The position numbers were made by a program, and so were the translations under genes. Shown here in pieces: positions 19,501 to 26,947 of a DNA stretch of 64,000 nucleotides. Source of the DNA: Serripes groenlandicus. Its lineage: Eukaryota; Mollusca; Bivalvia; Cardiida; Cardiidae. The stretch spans positions 40,748,601-40,812,600 of the forward strand of contig JASEVX010000013.1 in NCBI GenBank assembly GCA_031761405.1, read 5' to 3'. The stretch's first letter is position 1, and every line of letters begins with the position of its first letter. The notes beneath the pieces were generated by a model. The model was not told where the DNA came from. It did not search any database and saw nothing but the letters and a program-made list of their open reading frames with translations.

Positions 19501-21813
19501 AAAAATTGGCTTACTGGGTATGTCTTCCCAGTAAAAATGAAGCATAAACTATCAATATTTAAATGTTTATGGTACTGGAAAGTGAAATGATTTTATCCCA
19601 GAATTATGATTCTAATATTTCAAGACAACTTTTGAACAACAGTTTTAAAACTTTGACTATAATATCAGTCATCAGTCACATTTCACATACAGATTCTCGC
19701 CCAGAACACATGCTTATCGCCGGATACAGAGCAATACTGATAAACGTAAACAGAGACCTACAAGTTGTCACAACGCCATGGGGAAAGGAAATCCATCTCA
19801 ACGACGTCATGAGGCTTGTACCTAGAGAGGTAATGAACTCAAGATACAGCAATTGTGTTCTTCTGCAAAGTCTAGATTTGAGCATTGAGGAAGAAGCGGT
19901 TTTGCGTGGGATTGTGATAACGTTTACTGGTAAGTGACAACAGAAGACTAGATAAGGTGGATAAAGCTGGTCTTTTCCCTACAATATCTTATCTCTTCCG
20001 ATCAAATTGATTGCCCTTTTACTGCTCAATGAGCGAAGCATTCATATGATTGGATTTTTTCATATATTATGATTGTTTCGTTCAGAGCACAAAATTCTGT
20101 TCCGCTTTTAAAGTGTTCTCGTTCCAATCATATTCTGCTCAGATTGTCAATTTCATGATGTTCTTAAAGCATTTTCTCCATTTGCCAGACTGTTTTCAAA
20201 AGTCGGCTCTAGGTCAATTTCAATATGGGTCATATTGGGTCAGAAACTAGGTGAATAGCCCACATTGAGGGATAACCTTGTTAACACTGTAAAAGCCATT
20301 TTTTGCTACAGCAGCTTGAAATTTGGTCAAAATATTTATCTAAATGATATCTAAACCAAGTTGGAATATGGGTCATGGCGGGTCAAAAACTAGGTAACTA
20401 GGCCAAATTAAAGGAAAATCTTGTTAATACTTTTGAGGTTGCATGTTTTACTTCAGCAGCTTGAACAAATTTCAGATATGTAGGTCAAGTTCGAATATGG
20501 GTCATATTAAGTCAAAACTAGGTCACTAGGCCAAATTGAAGGAAAATCTTGTTAACACTCTGGATATTGCATTTATAACTTGAGCTTGTTGAAACTTTAT
20601 CAGAATGGTTGTCTTGATGATATGTAGGTTATCTTAGAACATGGGTCATGTTGGGTCAAAAAGTAGGTCACTAGGTCAAATTGAAGGAAACTCTTGTTAA
20701 AACTTCAAAAGGCCGCAATGTTTCATTCAGCAGTTTGAAATTTTGTCAGAAGGTTTGTCTTAATGATATCTAGGTCAAGTTCGAATATGGGTCACATTTG
20801 TTCAGAAACTACATGTAGGTCACTAGGCCAATTTGAAGGAAAATCTTGTTAACACTGTATAAGCCACATTTTTGCTTCAGCAGCTTCAAATTTGGTCAGA
20901 ATGTTTATCTTAATGATATCTAGGCCAAGCTTGAATACGTGTTATGAATGCCCAGTCAAAAAGTAGGTCAATTGGCCAAATTGATGGAAAATCTTGTTAA
21001 CACTCTCGAGGGCGCATTTTTGGCTTCAGGAGCTTGAATGTTTGTCTGAATTATATCTAGGTTAAGTTTGAATATGGGTCATATTGGGTCACAGAACCTA
21101 GGTCAATGAAGGAAAATATTCTTCAAACTCAAGAGGCCGCATTTTTTCTTTGAGCAAGTTGAAACTTTGTCAGAATTTTTGTCTTGATGATATCTAGTCT
21201 ATGTTGGAATATGGGTTATATCAGGTAAAAAAATGTAGATCTTTGAATCTTTGTCACAATAATTGTCTTGATGTGTTTTGAATTGCATTACATTGCATAA
21301 TTCATGTGAGCGAACTAGGGCCATCATGGCCCTCTTGTTCCATATTTTTGTCTGGTGCTTATTTGTTGTATGTAAAGACAACTTTAGGCAAAATTATAGA
21401 CAATCGCTTTGGATGAAAATATAGTCATTGAATTGAGGCGAAACTTCTGGGCAAAAGGAGAAATTGCTCATAATAAGCAATTTCTCCTATTGTGACAGTG
21501 TTTTCTAAAGTTGACTTCCATCCAAATCCATCCGCCTGAGGGAATGGAATAAAACTCAACTATTCTTGTTGCAGATCGTACAGAGCTGGTAGACCAAAAT
21601 GCAGTTCAGGAAATCCAACACAATTTGATTGCGTGTTTAGAGCACTTACTCAATGGAAGGACGGAAGAAAGGAGAATTTCAATCAGCAAGGTGCTTGATG
21701 TCCTTGTGAGATTTCGAGAATTTACAGAAAATGAGTACAAAATGACCAAGGAACTGGTGTTTGACTGGCCTGGTTTAGCTAGCAATCCACAATTTAGGGA
21801 CTTCTTTATATGA
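6558..21813 (+). CDS. Receptor A: NR1-like nuclear receptor, eight coding exons, 744 aa
   Basis: Ligand- or cofactor-regulated transcription factor acting in the nucleus. Exons: 6558-7565, 9766-9919, 11795-11929, 13656-13780, 15145-15252, 16713-16941, 19693-19929, 21575-21813. All introns are GT-AG and phases agree throughout. Domains: A/B region residues 1-314, rich in Ser and Asn; zinc finger 1 at 315-335 (Cys 315, 318, 332, 335) with P-box EACKG; zinc finger 2 at about 352-374; the carboxy-terminal extension begins AIKIGRY; hinge to about 510; ligand-binding domain about 511-744 with the family signature at 563-586 and a C-terminal FRDFFI. The P-box and KIGRY extension suggest group NR1; the exact subgroup is not resolved. 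The reading between acceptor 6536 and the ATG stays open (7 codons), so an upstream coding exon is possible. Finger 2 lacks the usual sixth cysteine. The paralog is receptor B at 37589. Confidence 0.92.
7566..7790 (+). repeat. Short 38-40-bp minisatellite starting at the exon 1 donor
   Basis: About five imperfect units of the form GAGTTTAAATAAGGCACAT plus AGGAAAATCAAAGTACTTA begin within ten bases of the donor site. The same unit is expanded to more than 1.2 kb in receptor B. Confidence 0.8.
8027..8822. mobile_element. hAT-type element with degenerate BED finger
   Basis: Termini TAGGGATGGCAACG and CGTTGCCATCCCTA are inverted repeats, extended by subterminal GGTTAACCGGTTA motifs. The 8-bp target duplication is ATATATAT (8019-8026 and 8823-8830). 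At 8583-8720 a broken BED-type zinc finger can be read: FVWKYF, then VKCSLW with Trp in place of the second Cys, a stop, then GGTSNMRNHIR. Non-autonomous. Absent from intron 1 of receptor B. Confidence 0.85.
9047..9275. mobile_element. MITE family M1, TTAA flanks
   Basis: TTAA at 9043-9046 and 9276-9279. Inside, CCCTTTCCCTCATATAGACG opens the element, GAGGGAAAGGG closes it, and a central hairpin AATTGCTCAAAACGAGCAATT-type lies between. Intron 1 of receptor A. Confidence 0.85.
9330..9690 (+). repeat. ~150-bp tandem repeat with receptor half-sites
   Basis: Two to three units repeat TAGGTCAAGGTCACAGTG (about 9411 and 9559) and ATTAAACTTAACACAT. TCAAGGTCA is the extended monomer site used by several nuclear receptors. 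The repeat belongs to a dispersed family, so function at this spot is not shown. Confidence 0.65.
9766..9919 (+). CDS. Receptor A exon 2: recognition helix and zinc finger 2
   Basis: Acceptor CAACAG ends at 9765. The exon encodes GFFRRTLKKSE and the second finger, ending in CRYARCLTVGMSKN with donor GTAAGA at 9920, phase 1. The cysteines are 352, 354, 371 and 374. The position where family members have the sixth DBD cysteine carries no Cys. Open reading frame upstream of 9766 is intronic and not conserved in receptor B. Confidence 0.92.
10424..10532. mobile_element. MITE M1 remnant
   Basis: It opens with CAACCCTTTCCCACAAGTAG and ends GGCAAAGGGTTAA. The body is shortened compared with full copies. 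Confidence 0.6.
10670..10889. mobile_element. MITE family M1, TTAA flanks
   Basis: TTAA at 10666-10669 and 10890-10893 with canonical M1 termini. A poly-C run (about 10899-10914) and another diverged M1 copy (to about 11130) follow directly. Confidence 0.85.
11520..11695 (+). mobile_element. SINE family S2, diverged
   Basis: An S2-like head (GAGTGATTAGCGTC) and body (GTACTGGTTTGTTTACCAAG) end in CAATAAACAAACAAA. The homologous copy in receptor B intron 2 is at 44279, so the insertion predates the duplication. Confidence 0.7.
11795..11929 (+). CDS. Receptor A exon 3: DBD carboxy-terminal extension and hinge start
   Basis: Acceptor TTGCAG ends at 11794. The exon joins in phase to give AIKIGRYTLNRKTE, typical of the region after an NR1 DNA-binding domain, then KVKSLEAMDSVIEKAI. 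Donor GTAAGC at 11930, phase 1. It is 18 bases shorter than exon 3 of receptor B. Confidence 0.9.
11970..12235 (+). repeat. Dispersed repeat (GTTGGGGTATTGTGATAC type)
   Basis: A homologous copy lies at 44805-45002 in receptor B and relatives at 22700 and 58115. It contains AAATGAAACTTGGTATGCAT and ends in GCTCATGCTACACAG; the sister copy ends GCTCTTGTTACACAG. No coding potential. Confidence 0.6.
12366..12626 (-). mobile_element. SINE family S1, reverse
   Basis: Begins with the reversed tail region (GTTTGGAGTTTAACGCCGCT) and ends in a tRNA-like head (GTATCGAACCCGTGAC, GAGCTACCCGG). The head differs from other S1 copies, suggesting a subfamily. Confidence 0.75.
12640..13065. mobile_element. 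TIR element with GTACTTG palindromes, split by an M1 MITE
   Basis: Both sides of the M1 copy contain AGTACTC/GAGTACTTG inverted motifs, and the right end reads TATCACATCCCTG. A poorly defined hAT-like MITE is the best reading. Confidence 0.45.
12761..12986. mobile_element. MITE family M1 nested in another element
   Basis: TTAA at 12757-12760 and 12987-12990 with canonical M1 ends. The surrounding GTACTTG-rich element is continuous when M1 is removed. Confidence 0.85.
13187..13341 (+). mobile_element. SINE family S1, 3' truncated
   Basis: The head CCGAAAGCTCAGTTGGTATC and the body to CACCAATTGGCTAACAG match S1. The 3' half is diverged. 13345-13655 shows nothing further besides the intron 3 acceptor region. 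Confidence 0.6.
13656..13780 (+). CDS. Receptor A exon 4: hinge, Ser/Pro-rich
   Basis: Acceptor TTTCAG ends at 13655. Encodes GSGFSSPEGMTILESPPLID, then a Ser/Thr-rich run to HPQLT. Two donors keep phase 0: GTAACG after 13780 or GTACAG after 13786 (adding Val-Thr). Reading through reaches a stop at 13793-13795 after VTVQ. The final donor is undecided. Confidence 0.8.
14158..14320 (+). mobile_element. SINE S1 fragment
   Basis: 3' half of S1: GTGGAAAAGCAGCCAGTTGC to TTAAACCCCAATC. The homolog in receptor B is at 45957. A direct repeat of about 87 bp follows (14313-14475), visible as two copies of CAATCTTGACTGTCC-type sequence. Confidence 0.7.
14625..14880 (+). mobile_element. SINE family S3
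   Basis: Head TGGTGTAGTGGTAAGGCG and GGGTTCAATCCCCGACC, body GGTAGTAATGGCTGCC, tail CCCCAAGCAATCAATT. The homolog in receptor B (46413) is split by an M1 MITE; here it is continuous. Confidence 0.8.
14914..15144 (+). repeat. Three tandem decoy copies of the exon 5 acceptor
   Basis: Units start at 14914, 14991 and 15067 (spacing 77, 76, then 78 to the true exon at 15145). Each holds a full TTTTTACAG acceptor and a degraded start of exon 5 (GAGATAGAGTTGGTTGTATA), then SINE-tail sequence with an in-frame TAA. Receptor B has no such copies. Confidence 0.9.
15145..15252 (+). CDS. Receptor A exon 5: hinge / start of ligand domain
   Basis: Acceptor TTACAG ends at 15144. The exon encodes 36 residues beginning EMESVVCELTEAHK and ending KRHRQYL, donor GTACGT at 15253, phase 0 on both sides. 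It matches exon 5 of receptor B in length. Confidence 0.88.
15815..16712 (+). repeat. 38-bp minisatellite made from the exon 6 acceptor
   Basis: About 20 units of the form ATCATTACTTCACAG plus GATGATTATAATATAAATAG. The second part equals the first ~17 bases of exon 6 with one or two changes. Most units keep an intact CACAG or near acceptor. Using a decoy in phase would meet a stop after 17 codons. The array is also present in receptor B. Confidence 0.92.
16713..16941 (+). CDS. Receptor A exon 6: ligand-domain helices with family signature
   Basis: Acceptor TTCACAG ends at 16712. Encodes DDYNLKEEVFGHMNPLSKAE through to the nuclear-receptor LBD signature (FVEYAKVIPGF, then LSLKDQASLIK), residues 511-586. 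Donor GTAAGC at 16942, phase 1. It differs from receptor B at 10 of 76 residues. Confidence 0.93.
16990..17350 (+). repeat. Dispersed repeat ending in hairpin plus TCTTGTT
   Basis: This block matches 50580-50880 and 52900-53106 in receptor B intron 6. It ends GGCCATATTGGCCCTCTTGT. The GGCC arms form a short hairpin before the TCTTGTT terminus. Confidence 0.6.
17529..17748. mobile_element. MITE family M1 with perfect TTAA target
   Basis: TTAA at 17525-17528 and 17749-17752. Removing the element gives GGTCTTTAACACAGG, which matches a related uninterrupted repeat at about 17840 (GGTCTTTAGCGCAGG). Confidence 0.88.
17880..18160 (+). mobile_element. Non-coding element M4 (GGCCGGATTGC start)
   Basis: It starts with a hairpin GCCGGATTGCTTAAGCAAT and ends TCAGCGGTTTCTTGTT. 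Inside are TGACCTTGACCT and TCAAGGTCAAAT. A second copy with the same ends lies at 41007-41306. Confidence 0.7.
18295..19110 (+). mobile_element. Element with internal 156-bp satellite (five units)
   Basis: The ends are ATGTCTCCCCCTGTATACAG and GGGGAGACATCTG, inverted relative to each other. After a GTCT microsatellite come units starting at about 18392, 18548, 18698, 18854 and 19010 (156, 150, 156, 156 bp; the 150-bp unit lacks one CAAGGT). A related element is at 58624. Layout recalls bivalve elements with ~160-bp satellite cores; this classification is inference. Confidence 0.8.
19130..19692. other. End of intron 6, homologous to segment B
   Basis: 19130-19240 and 19330-19690 match 53260-53380 and 53510-53850 almost base by base, including the exon 7 acceptor region. 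No further gene seen. Confidence 0.6.
19693..19929 (+). CDS. Receptor A exon 7: central ligand-binding domain
   Basis: Acceptor ACATACAG ends at 19692. Joined in phase it gives YSRPEHMLIAGYRA through LLQSLDLSIEEEAVLRG to VITFT, residues 587-665. Donor GTAAGT at 19930, phase 1. In comparison with receptor B, 20 of 26 changed codons alter the amino acid. Confidence 0.93.
20205..21335 (+). repeat. Tandem ~150-170-bp array rich in AGGTCA-like half-sites
   Basis: About seven units share AATATGGGTCATATTGGGTC, TAGGTCACTAGGCCAAATT-like and AAAATCTTGTTAACACT. The array ends GGGCCATCATGGCCCTCTTG, a hairpin before CTTGTT. It fills intron 7 of receptor A and is absent from intron 7 of receptor B. Confidence 0.8.
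20660..20678 (+). promoter_or_regulatory. Exact match to a RevDR2-type receptor site
   Basis: AAAGTAGGTCACTAGGTCA fits the RevDR2 consensus (A/T-rich 5' extension, two GGTCA half-sites in DR2 spacing) at every position. Neighbouring units have single-change versions (about 20517 and 20813). Binding is not shown; the site lies in a repeat. Confidence 0.45.
21575..21813 (+). CDS. Receptor A exon 8: helices 9-12 and stop
   Basis: Acceptor GTTGCAG ends at 21574. Encodes DRTELVDQNAVQEIQHNLIA to the end, stop TGA at 21811. The C-terminus is SNPQFRDFFI. The AF-2 pattern (two hydrophobics, any, acidic, two hydrophobics) is weakened by Gln at the first position; receptor B has LLRDFF. Confidence 0.92.
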
Positions 21814-21823
21814 CAATATGATA

Positions 21824-21993
21824 ATTTACAGAAAACGAGTACAAAGTGACCAGGAAACTGGTGTTTGACTGGCCTTGTATAGCTAGCAATGCTTTGCTTA
21901 GGGACTTCTTTATATGACATTAAGAGAAGTTACAGAAAAGGAGTAAAAAGTGACCAGGGAACTGGTGTTTGACTGGCCTTGTATAGCTAGCAA
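21824..21993 (+). repeat. Downstream copies of the helix-12/AF-2 coding segment (A)
   Basis: Copy 2 (21824-21917) reads open from ENEYKVTRKLVF to SNALLRDFFI and TGA, with a canonical LLRDFF. Copy 3 (21921-21993) has a stop at its fourth codon and is cut off after the AGCAA of Ala-Ser-Asn. The same type of array follows receptor B. Confidence 0.88.
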
Positions 21994-22079
21994 AGAAGAA
22001 TTCATGTCGGGGCTAGTTCTCAGCAACCACTGACTTGATTTCAATGAAACTTTATGGGAAGTTTCACTAACAAGAGGAG

Positions 22080-22700
22080 ATGTGCATATTATCACTATTT
22101 CCACTTATGTCATGGCATTTCTTACTATTTACTTACTTATTGAATTTGCTACATATAATATATAATGTATCACCATAATAATCATTCCTGTGTCCATGCT
22201 ATAAGTCAGGGAGCTTCCATTGGTTCCACTGATATCTTGTTTTTAATTTATACAAATGGCGAACAATGGCAATCAGCAGAGTGGTATTTAGAATAATTGT
22301 TAAAATGATTATTAGCAGAAAGAATGTATATTACTATTTTGTGAAGTTGTATCCCATTGTTCTGAAAGCAAGACTAAGATGTCCCTTTTCTGGTGGTGGT
22401 GGCGTCAAGAATTTCTGTTTAGATCAACGTTAATGTATCATTCTTTTGCTGTAGCTGATGAGTTTAGCCTGTATTTTAGGTTAAAGCACATGCATTTTGA
22501 TAGCAAAGATCCAGATAAAGAGGGGTATACAGCTCTTTTCCCCACAATATCTCTCTTATCATCCAACCATCCATTTGAGTACCCACATCATAGGGTTAGA
22601 GGGTAAAATAAGGATTTTAGAACGAAAAAAAAAAACTCCTTATCTAAAGCTCTGCTGATATTTTAATTGTTTTAGTTATATTTGAATTTTTCATTTGCTT
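22080..22700. other. Conserved 3' flank of receptor A
   Basis: 22080-22330 matches 57806-58060 closely, so it belongs to the duplicated segment. It may include the 3' UTR; an AATATATAATGTATC run is present but no clear AATAAA was fixed as polyadenylation signal. The rest shows nothing recognisable. Confidence 0.4.
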
Positions 22701-23275
22701 TTTAACTCGTCTGTTTTTCGAAGAAAATAAGTCGGGCTTTTGTGATGTCGTCTGCGTCTTTGTCACAAAGCTTTAACCGCTAATACCTCATAATTCAAAA
22801 TGGTTACACATATTCAAATGAAACTTGGTACACATGGTACTTGTAACAATATGCATGTCCATACTTAGAAAAATAACTCTGGCTTTAATAATTAGTCAGT
22901 TATTTCCCCTTTTTGGAATTCATGAGAAAAAAATGAGCAATGGCATTCGCTTGGCTGTGGCCGAGCCCCTGTAGCTCAGTCGGTAGCGACACGGGCTGTC
23001 AATCTAAGGGTTGCGAGTTCGAATCTTGGCTTGGCCAACTTTCTTTCTGACGATTGACAAAAGTCAATGCGACATGCGTCATTCGTCTTCCACCAATGGG
23101 CTAAGTCTATGTGGAAAAGCAGCCAGTTGCTTGGAAAGATTGTTGTGTGGAGTACTGGTGTGAGAAAACCAGGAAATGCATGAGTAGGTGAACTGGCCGC
23201 TGTGATATAACTGAGAAATTGTTAAAAACGGCGTTAAATTCCAATCAATCAATTGCTTGGCTGTGCTCTTGTTTT
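22700..23275 (+). repeat. Dispersed repeat interrupted by a SINE
   Basis: Left part (22700-22959) matches the 11970 and 58115 family; right part resumes at 23255 and ends GGCTGTGCTCTTGTTTT. The SINE splits it. Confidence 0.65.
22960..23254 (+). mobile_element. SINE family S1, full length, 11-bp TSD
   Basis: The head holds TGTAGCTCAGTCGGTAGCG and GCGAGTTCGAATC. The complete body and CAATCAATCAA tail follow. Target-site duplication GCTTGGCTGTG lies at 22949-22959 and 23255-23265. Confidence 0.9.
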
Positions 23276-23324
23276 ACACTTTCGTTAATAGTCAAAGCAG
23301 GGGATGACCATGCATATAATTAAC

Positions 23325-23530
23325 CCTTACCAACATACAACAATTCTGCAGCAGACAACTTGAAAAACTAAACTGTTAGGTAAAACTGTGGCAAATCTCT
23401 GTAAATATAAAATGAATTATTGAATTCATAGAGTTGAAAATGTGGTGACAGCATGAGAAACTGCCCATTATGAGTAATTCCTCCTTTTGGCACTATGCTT
23501 TCGAAAGGCGTCTGTATATGGGAAAGGGTT
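23325..23530. mobile_element. MITE M1, diverged
   Basis: TTAACCCTTACCAACATAC opens and ATATGGGAAAGGGTTA closes the element. The central palindrome is degraded. Confidence 0.6.
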
Positions 23531-23747
23531 ATGAGTAACTATTGTATGGATATATTCTGCCTAGTTAACTAACCAAGTGATCTTTTCAAAATGAAATACA
23601 GATTTCAAGTTAAGTATGGGGTATATAATGTACATGTACTTACTTTCACCATCAAATCTCTTACCCAAATGAAATGATGTAGATTTCATCATGACGATTA
23701 TTTTGGGTACCCACAACATAGGTTTAAAGTGTCAAATAAGGATTTGA

Positions 23748-23975
23748 ACGCCGTAGTTGTATAGTGTTTGTCTCGGGTGCGGGAGGTCGCGGGTTCGATC
23801 CCAGTGGTAGTAAGGGCTGACCTCCTTGGCGCTCTTGATTTTGGGGTTAGCATTACGACTGACTGGCTGGTGTCAGTTCAGATGGATCAGTAGTACTGGT
23901 GCATTTCCAAGGAAACGCTGAGATATAACTGACGAATTATTGAAAGCGGCTTTAACACCAAACAATTAATCAATC
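23748..23975 (+). mobile_element. SINE family S3, partly deleted
   Basis: Contains the head GGGAGGTCGCGGGTTCGATC and body GGTAGTAAGGGCTGACC, with tail CAATTAATCAATCAATCAA. Confidence 0.7.
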
Positions 23976-24104
23976 AATCAAATACGTATTTAGAACATTC
24001 AAAATGCCCCCTTTATCTAGATTTCTGGACATTCGTTTACAACTACTGGAGTAGAATTAGATTGATTCTGCTGTGCTTCATTTTGACCTATGTTGACACT
24101 TAAA

Positions 24105-24364
24105 ACCCATATAGACGATTTCTGAAGCCTCTGCAGCAGACGGCTTTTTGAAAACATGGTTTTGAAAACATGGTTTTGAAAACATGGTTTTGAAAACATG
24201 GTTTTGAAAACATGGTGACAAAAGAATAAATCGTTCAAAGCGAGCAATTTCTCCTTTTGCCACAATGTTTTTCACTTTTATCCATTCAGTTATAGAGATT
24301 TTCTATTTTTTGACAAAATATGTTCAAAGTCGTCTGCTACAGATTTGTCGTATGATGGAAAGGG
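24105..24364. mobile_element. MITE M1 with internal 14-bp repeats
   Basis: M1 body with CATGGTTTTGAAAA repeated five times (24157-24215). Closes GATGGAAAGGG, then TTAA at 24365. A second diverged M1 copy continues to about 24565. Confidence 0.75.
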
Positions 24365-24569
24365 TTAAACCCTTTTTCCAAATCCATAACAGAAGAATTT
24401 GAAAGCATATTCACAAAACAAAATAAATGAAAGTTTTATTATTTAATAGAGTTGGAAACAGTGAAAAAAGTGCACATTATAAGCAATTTCTCCTTTTAAC
24501 ACAATGTTTTCAAGAGTTGTCTGTTGCGGGGGCGTCAGAAAGCTGCTGTATGTGGGATAGTGTTAAACA

Positions 24570-24884
24570 AATAAGCGCATGTATGTATAATATCACATGT
24601 ATGCAGTGTTTGCTATATTTGAAAGTTTTTGTTTGGTGTTGCCAATTCATTTATGTATTTAACCTTTTTCCCACAAACAAAAAATCTGCAGCAGAGGAAT
24701 TTGAAAAAATCTTGGCAAATTTCTGGAAAAATAAAAATAAATCAATGTTTAATTTTTAAGTACAATTGGAAACAAAATTGAAACAGAAGTAAATTGTCTT
24801 TTCCCACAGTGTCTTCTGCTACAGATGGTTCAAATTGTGTCTGTCTGCCGGGTCATAACAAAGAAGTTAACAATGGAAGTTATG
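24570..24884. other. M1 remnants, no gene
   Basis: A fragment starting TTAACCTTTTTCCCAC at about 24659 is a diverged M1 half. Nothing else is recognisable. Confidence 0.4.
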
Positions 24885-25570
24885 GCTGCCCTCCTTGGGG
24901 TTCGAACAACGACTAAGTGGCTGGTGTCAGGATAAATGGACCAGTAGAACTGGTAACTTACCCAGGAAACGCCGTGATATAACCCTTTCCCTCATATAGA
25001 CGCTTTCTGACGCCTCTGCAGCAGACAGCTTTTTGAAAACATAGTGACAAAAGAAGAAATTGCTCAAAACGAGCAATTTCTCCTTTTGACACCATGTTTT
25101 CCACTTTTATTCATAGGTTATCCATTCAATTATAGAGATTTTCTAATTCTGGACAAAGTATTTTCAAAGTCGTCTGCTGCAGAATTGTCATATGAGGGAA
25201 AGGGTTAAAGCAGACGGCGTTTTGAAAACATAGTGACAAAAGAAGAAATTGCACAGAACGTGCAATTTCTCCTTTTGCCACTATGTTTTCCACTCTTAGT
25301 CATAGGTTATCCATGTGACAAAATATGTTCAAAGTCGTCTGCTGCAGAATTGTCATATGAGGGAAAGGGTTAAAGCAGACGGCGTTTTGAAAACATAGTG
25401 ACAAAAGAAGAAATTGCACAGAACGTGCAATTTCTCCTCTTGCCACTATGTTTTCCACTCTTAGTCATAGGTTATCCATGTGACAAAATATGTTCAAAGT
25501 CGTCTGCTGCAGAATTGTCATATGAGGGAAAGGGTTAACTGAAAAAGGTAAAAAACACCAAACAATAAAT
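24885..25570 (+). mobile_element. SINE S3 fragment split by composite M1 insertion
   Basis: S3 body (CTGGTGTCAGGATAAATGGA, GGAAACGCCGTGATATAA) breaks at 24982 and resumes at 25539 with CTGAAAAAGGTAAAAA. The interruption is the M1 composite. Confidence 0.75.
24983..25534. mobile_element. M1 MITE followed by two tandem partial copies
   Basis: Full M1 at 24983-25204, then two ~165-bp near-identical repeats (about 25209-25372 and 25373-25534), each lacking the left end and ending GAGGGAAAGGG. The outer flanks are ATAA (24979-24982) and TTAA (25535-25538). Confidence 0.85.
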
Positions 25571-26458
25571 AAATATATATACAGACCTCTAGATAAAGGG
25601 TGTTTTTCATGATACTTAAACCCTATGTTGTGGGTACTCAAAAGATTTGTTTGAGTACCCACAACATAGAGTTTGGTTGTGTTATGAGAAAGTTAGTGTA
25701 GAGAATTCAGAATTTAACTCGCCTTATCTAGTCCCCTGTATATATTGTGTACATGTATGAAGAATATTGTCAGGGAAGTAGATAAGACACGTCCCTGTAT
25801 ATATTTTGTATGAAGAATGTGTACCATGTAATTAATTTGCTTTTTATCACTTTAGTTACTGATGATATTTTGTTTAATTCTTAAGTTTATTTAACTATTA
25901 ACCTATTTTGTTATTTAATAATGAATTAAATTCATGGAATGTTACTTTGTCTATTTTTTCTTTTGATTCCTGAAGACTGAACCGATGTCCCAATTCCACC
26001 AACTTTAAAAGCATGTTTCGTCGTTTTTGTTTCCGTAGTATTTTGTAAAACATGAATGGTGGTTGTTATTTAAGTAAATGACTAGGTTGACATAAATAGT
26101 TACCTTGATGACTTACAATATTTGGTAAGAAATTAAATCGTTTTGGTAATTTTTATTAGGGGAACCGTGAAAAATGATAAACTATGATTTTAAATTAAAA
26201 ATATGTATTCTATGTATACACAGCAAAGGTGTATGGTATTTTAAAGCGCTTTCAACAGTTATATCACAGTATTTCCTTGGTATGTTAACAGTACTACAGG
26301 TCCATTTTTCTAGAGACCTCTAATAGCTTTAAGGTCTCTGATTTATCCTGGCATCAGCGAATCGGTTGTAATGCTAATCCTGCAACCCTGAGCGTCAAGC
26401 AGGCCATGTCATTACTACCAATGTTGAAGCCTTGCGTTTAGTTGTGGATGGGTTAATA
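25571..26458. other. Duplicated non-coding flank
   Basis: 25810-26110 matches about 59390-59720. 26220-26450 contains a reversed SINE-S3-like stretch (GTTATATCACAGTATTTCC, CATTACTACCA). No gene. Confidence 0.45.
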
Positions 26459-26662
26459 TCGAGGGCTTGGCGTGAAACGGTTGTATCTAAAATTGGTAAA
26501 TCACTTCGCCATAAACTCTTTATAAGCGTTAAAATCATTTTTCTTGGTAAACAATGGAAATTTACCTAAATTTGCATTGTTTACAAAGGGGTCAAAATTG
26601 CCCCTAAACCAGGGTTTTCAAAATAGGTTTTTAGTTACAACCGTTTCACGCCAAGCCCTCGA
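26459..26662. mobile_element. MITE family M2, internally shortened
   Basis: The termini are TCGAGGGCTTGGCGTGAAAC and its complement. The central palindrome is partly lost. The counterpart in segment B is at 60532-60757. Confidence 0.75.
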
Positions 26663-26700
26663 AATGTTCTAAAGCTTCTGGGATGTTTTCGTGACTATAT

Positions 26701-26947
26701 ATGAGCCGTTCCACGATATAACCAACATTATGGACACTGCGTAAAGTATCGTCCCGGATCAGCATAAGCATGCCGCGCAGGCTAATGCGGGCAGACACTT
26801 GACGCCTCCTGTGGATTTTCGGTTACAGGAATCATTACCCTATACCTCTATCCCCCTGATACGGAATGTGTCGGCCCGGATTAGGCTGATCTGGGTCGAT
26901 ACATTACGCAGAGGCCATAATGTTGGTTTTCTCGTGGAACGGCTCAT
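26701..26947. mobile_element. MITE family M3, GC-rich, 247 bp
   Basis: Inverted ends ATGAGCCGTTCCACGATATA and its imperfect complement ending GGCTCAT. Subterminal arms continue through TGCGTAAAGTATCG and CGATACATTACGCA. It is more GC-rich than its surroundings. Flanks are compatible with a TA target. Confidence 0.8.
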
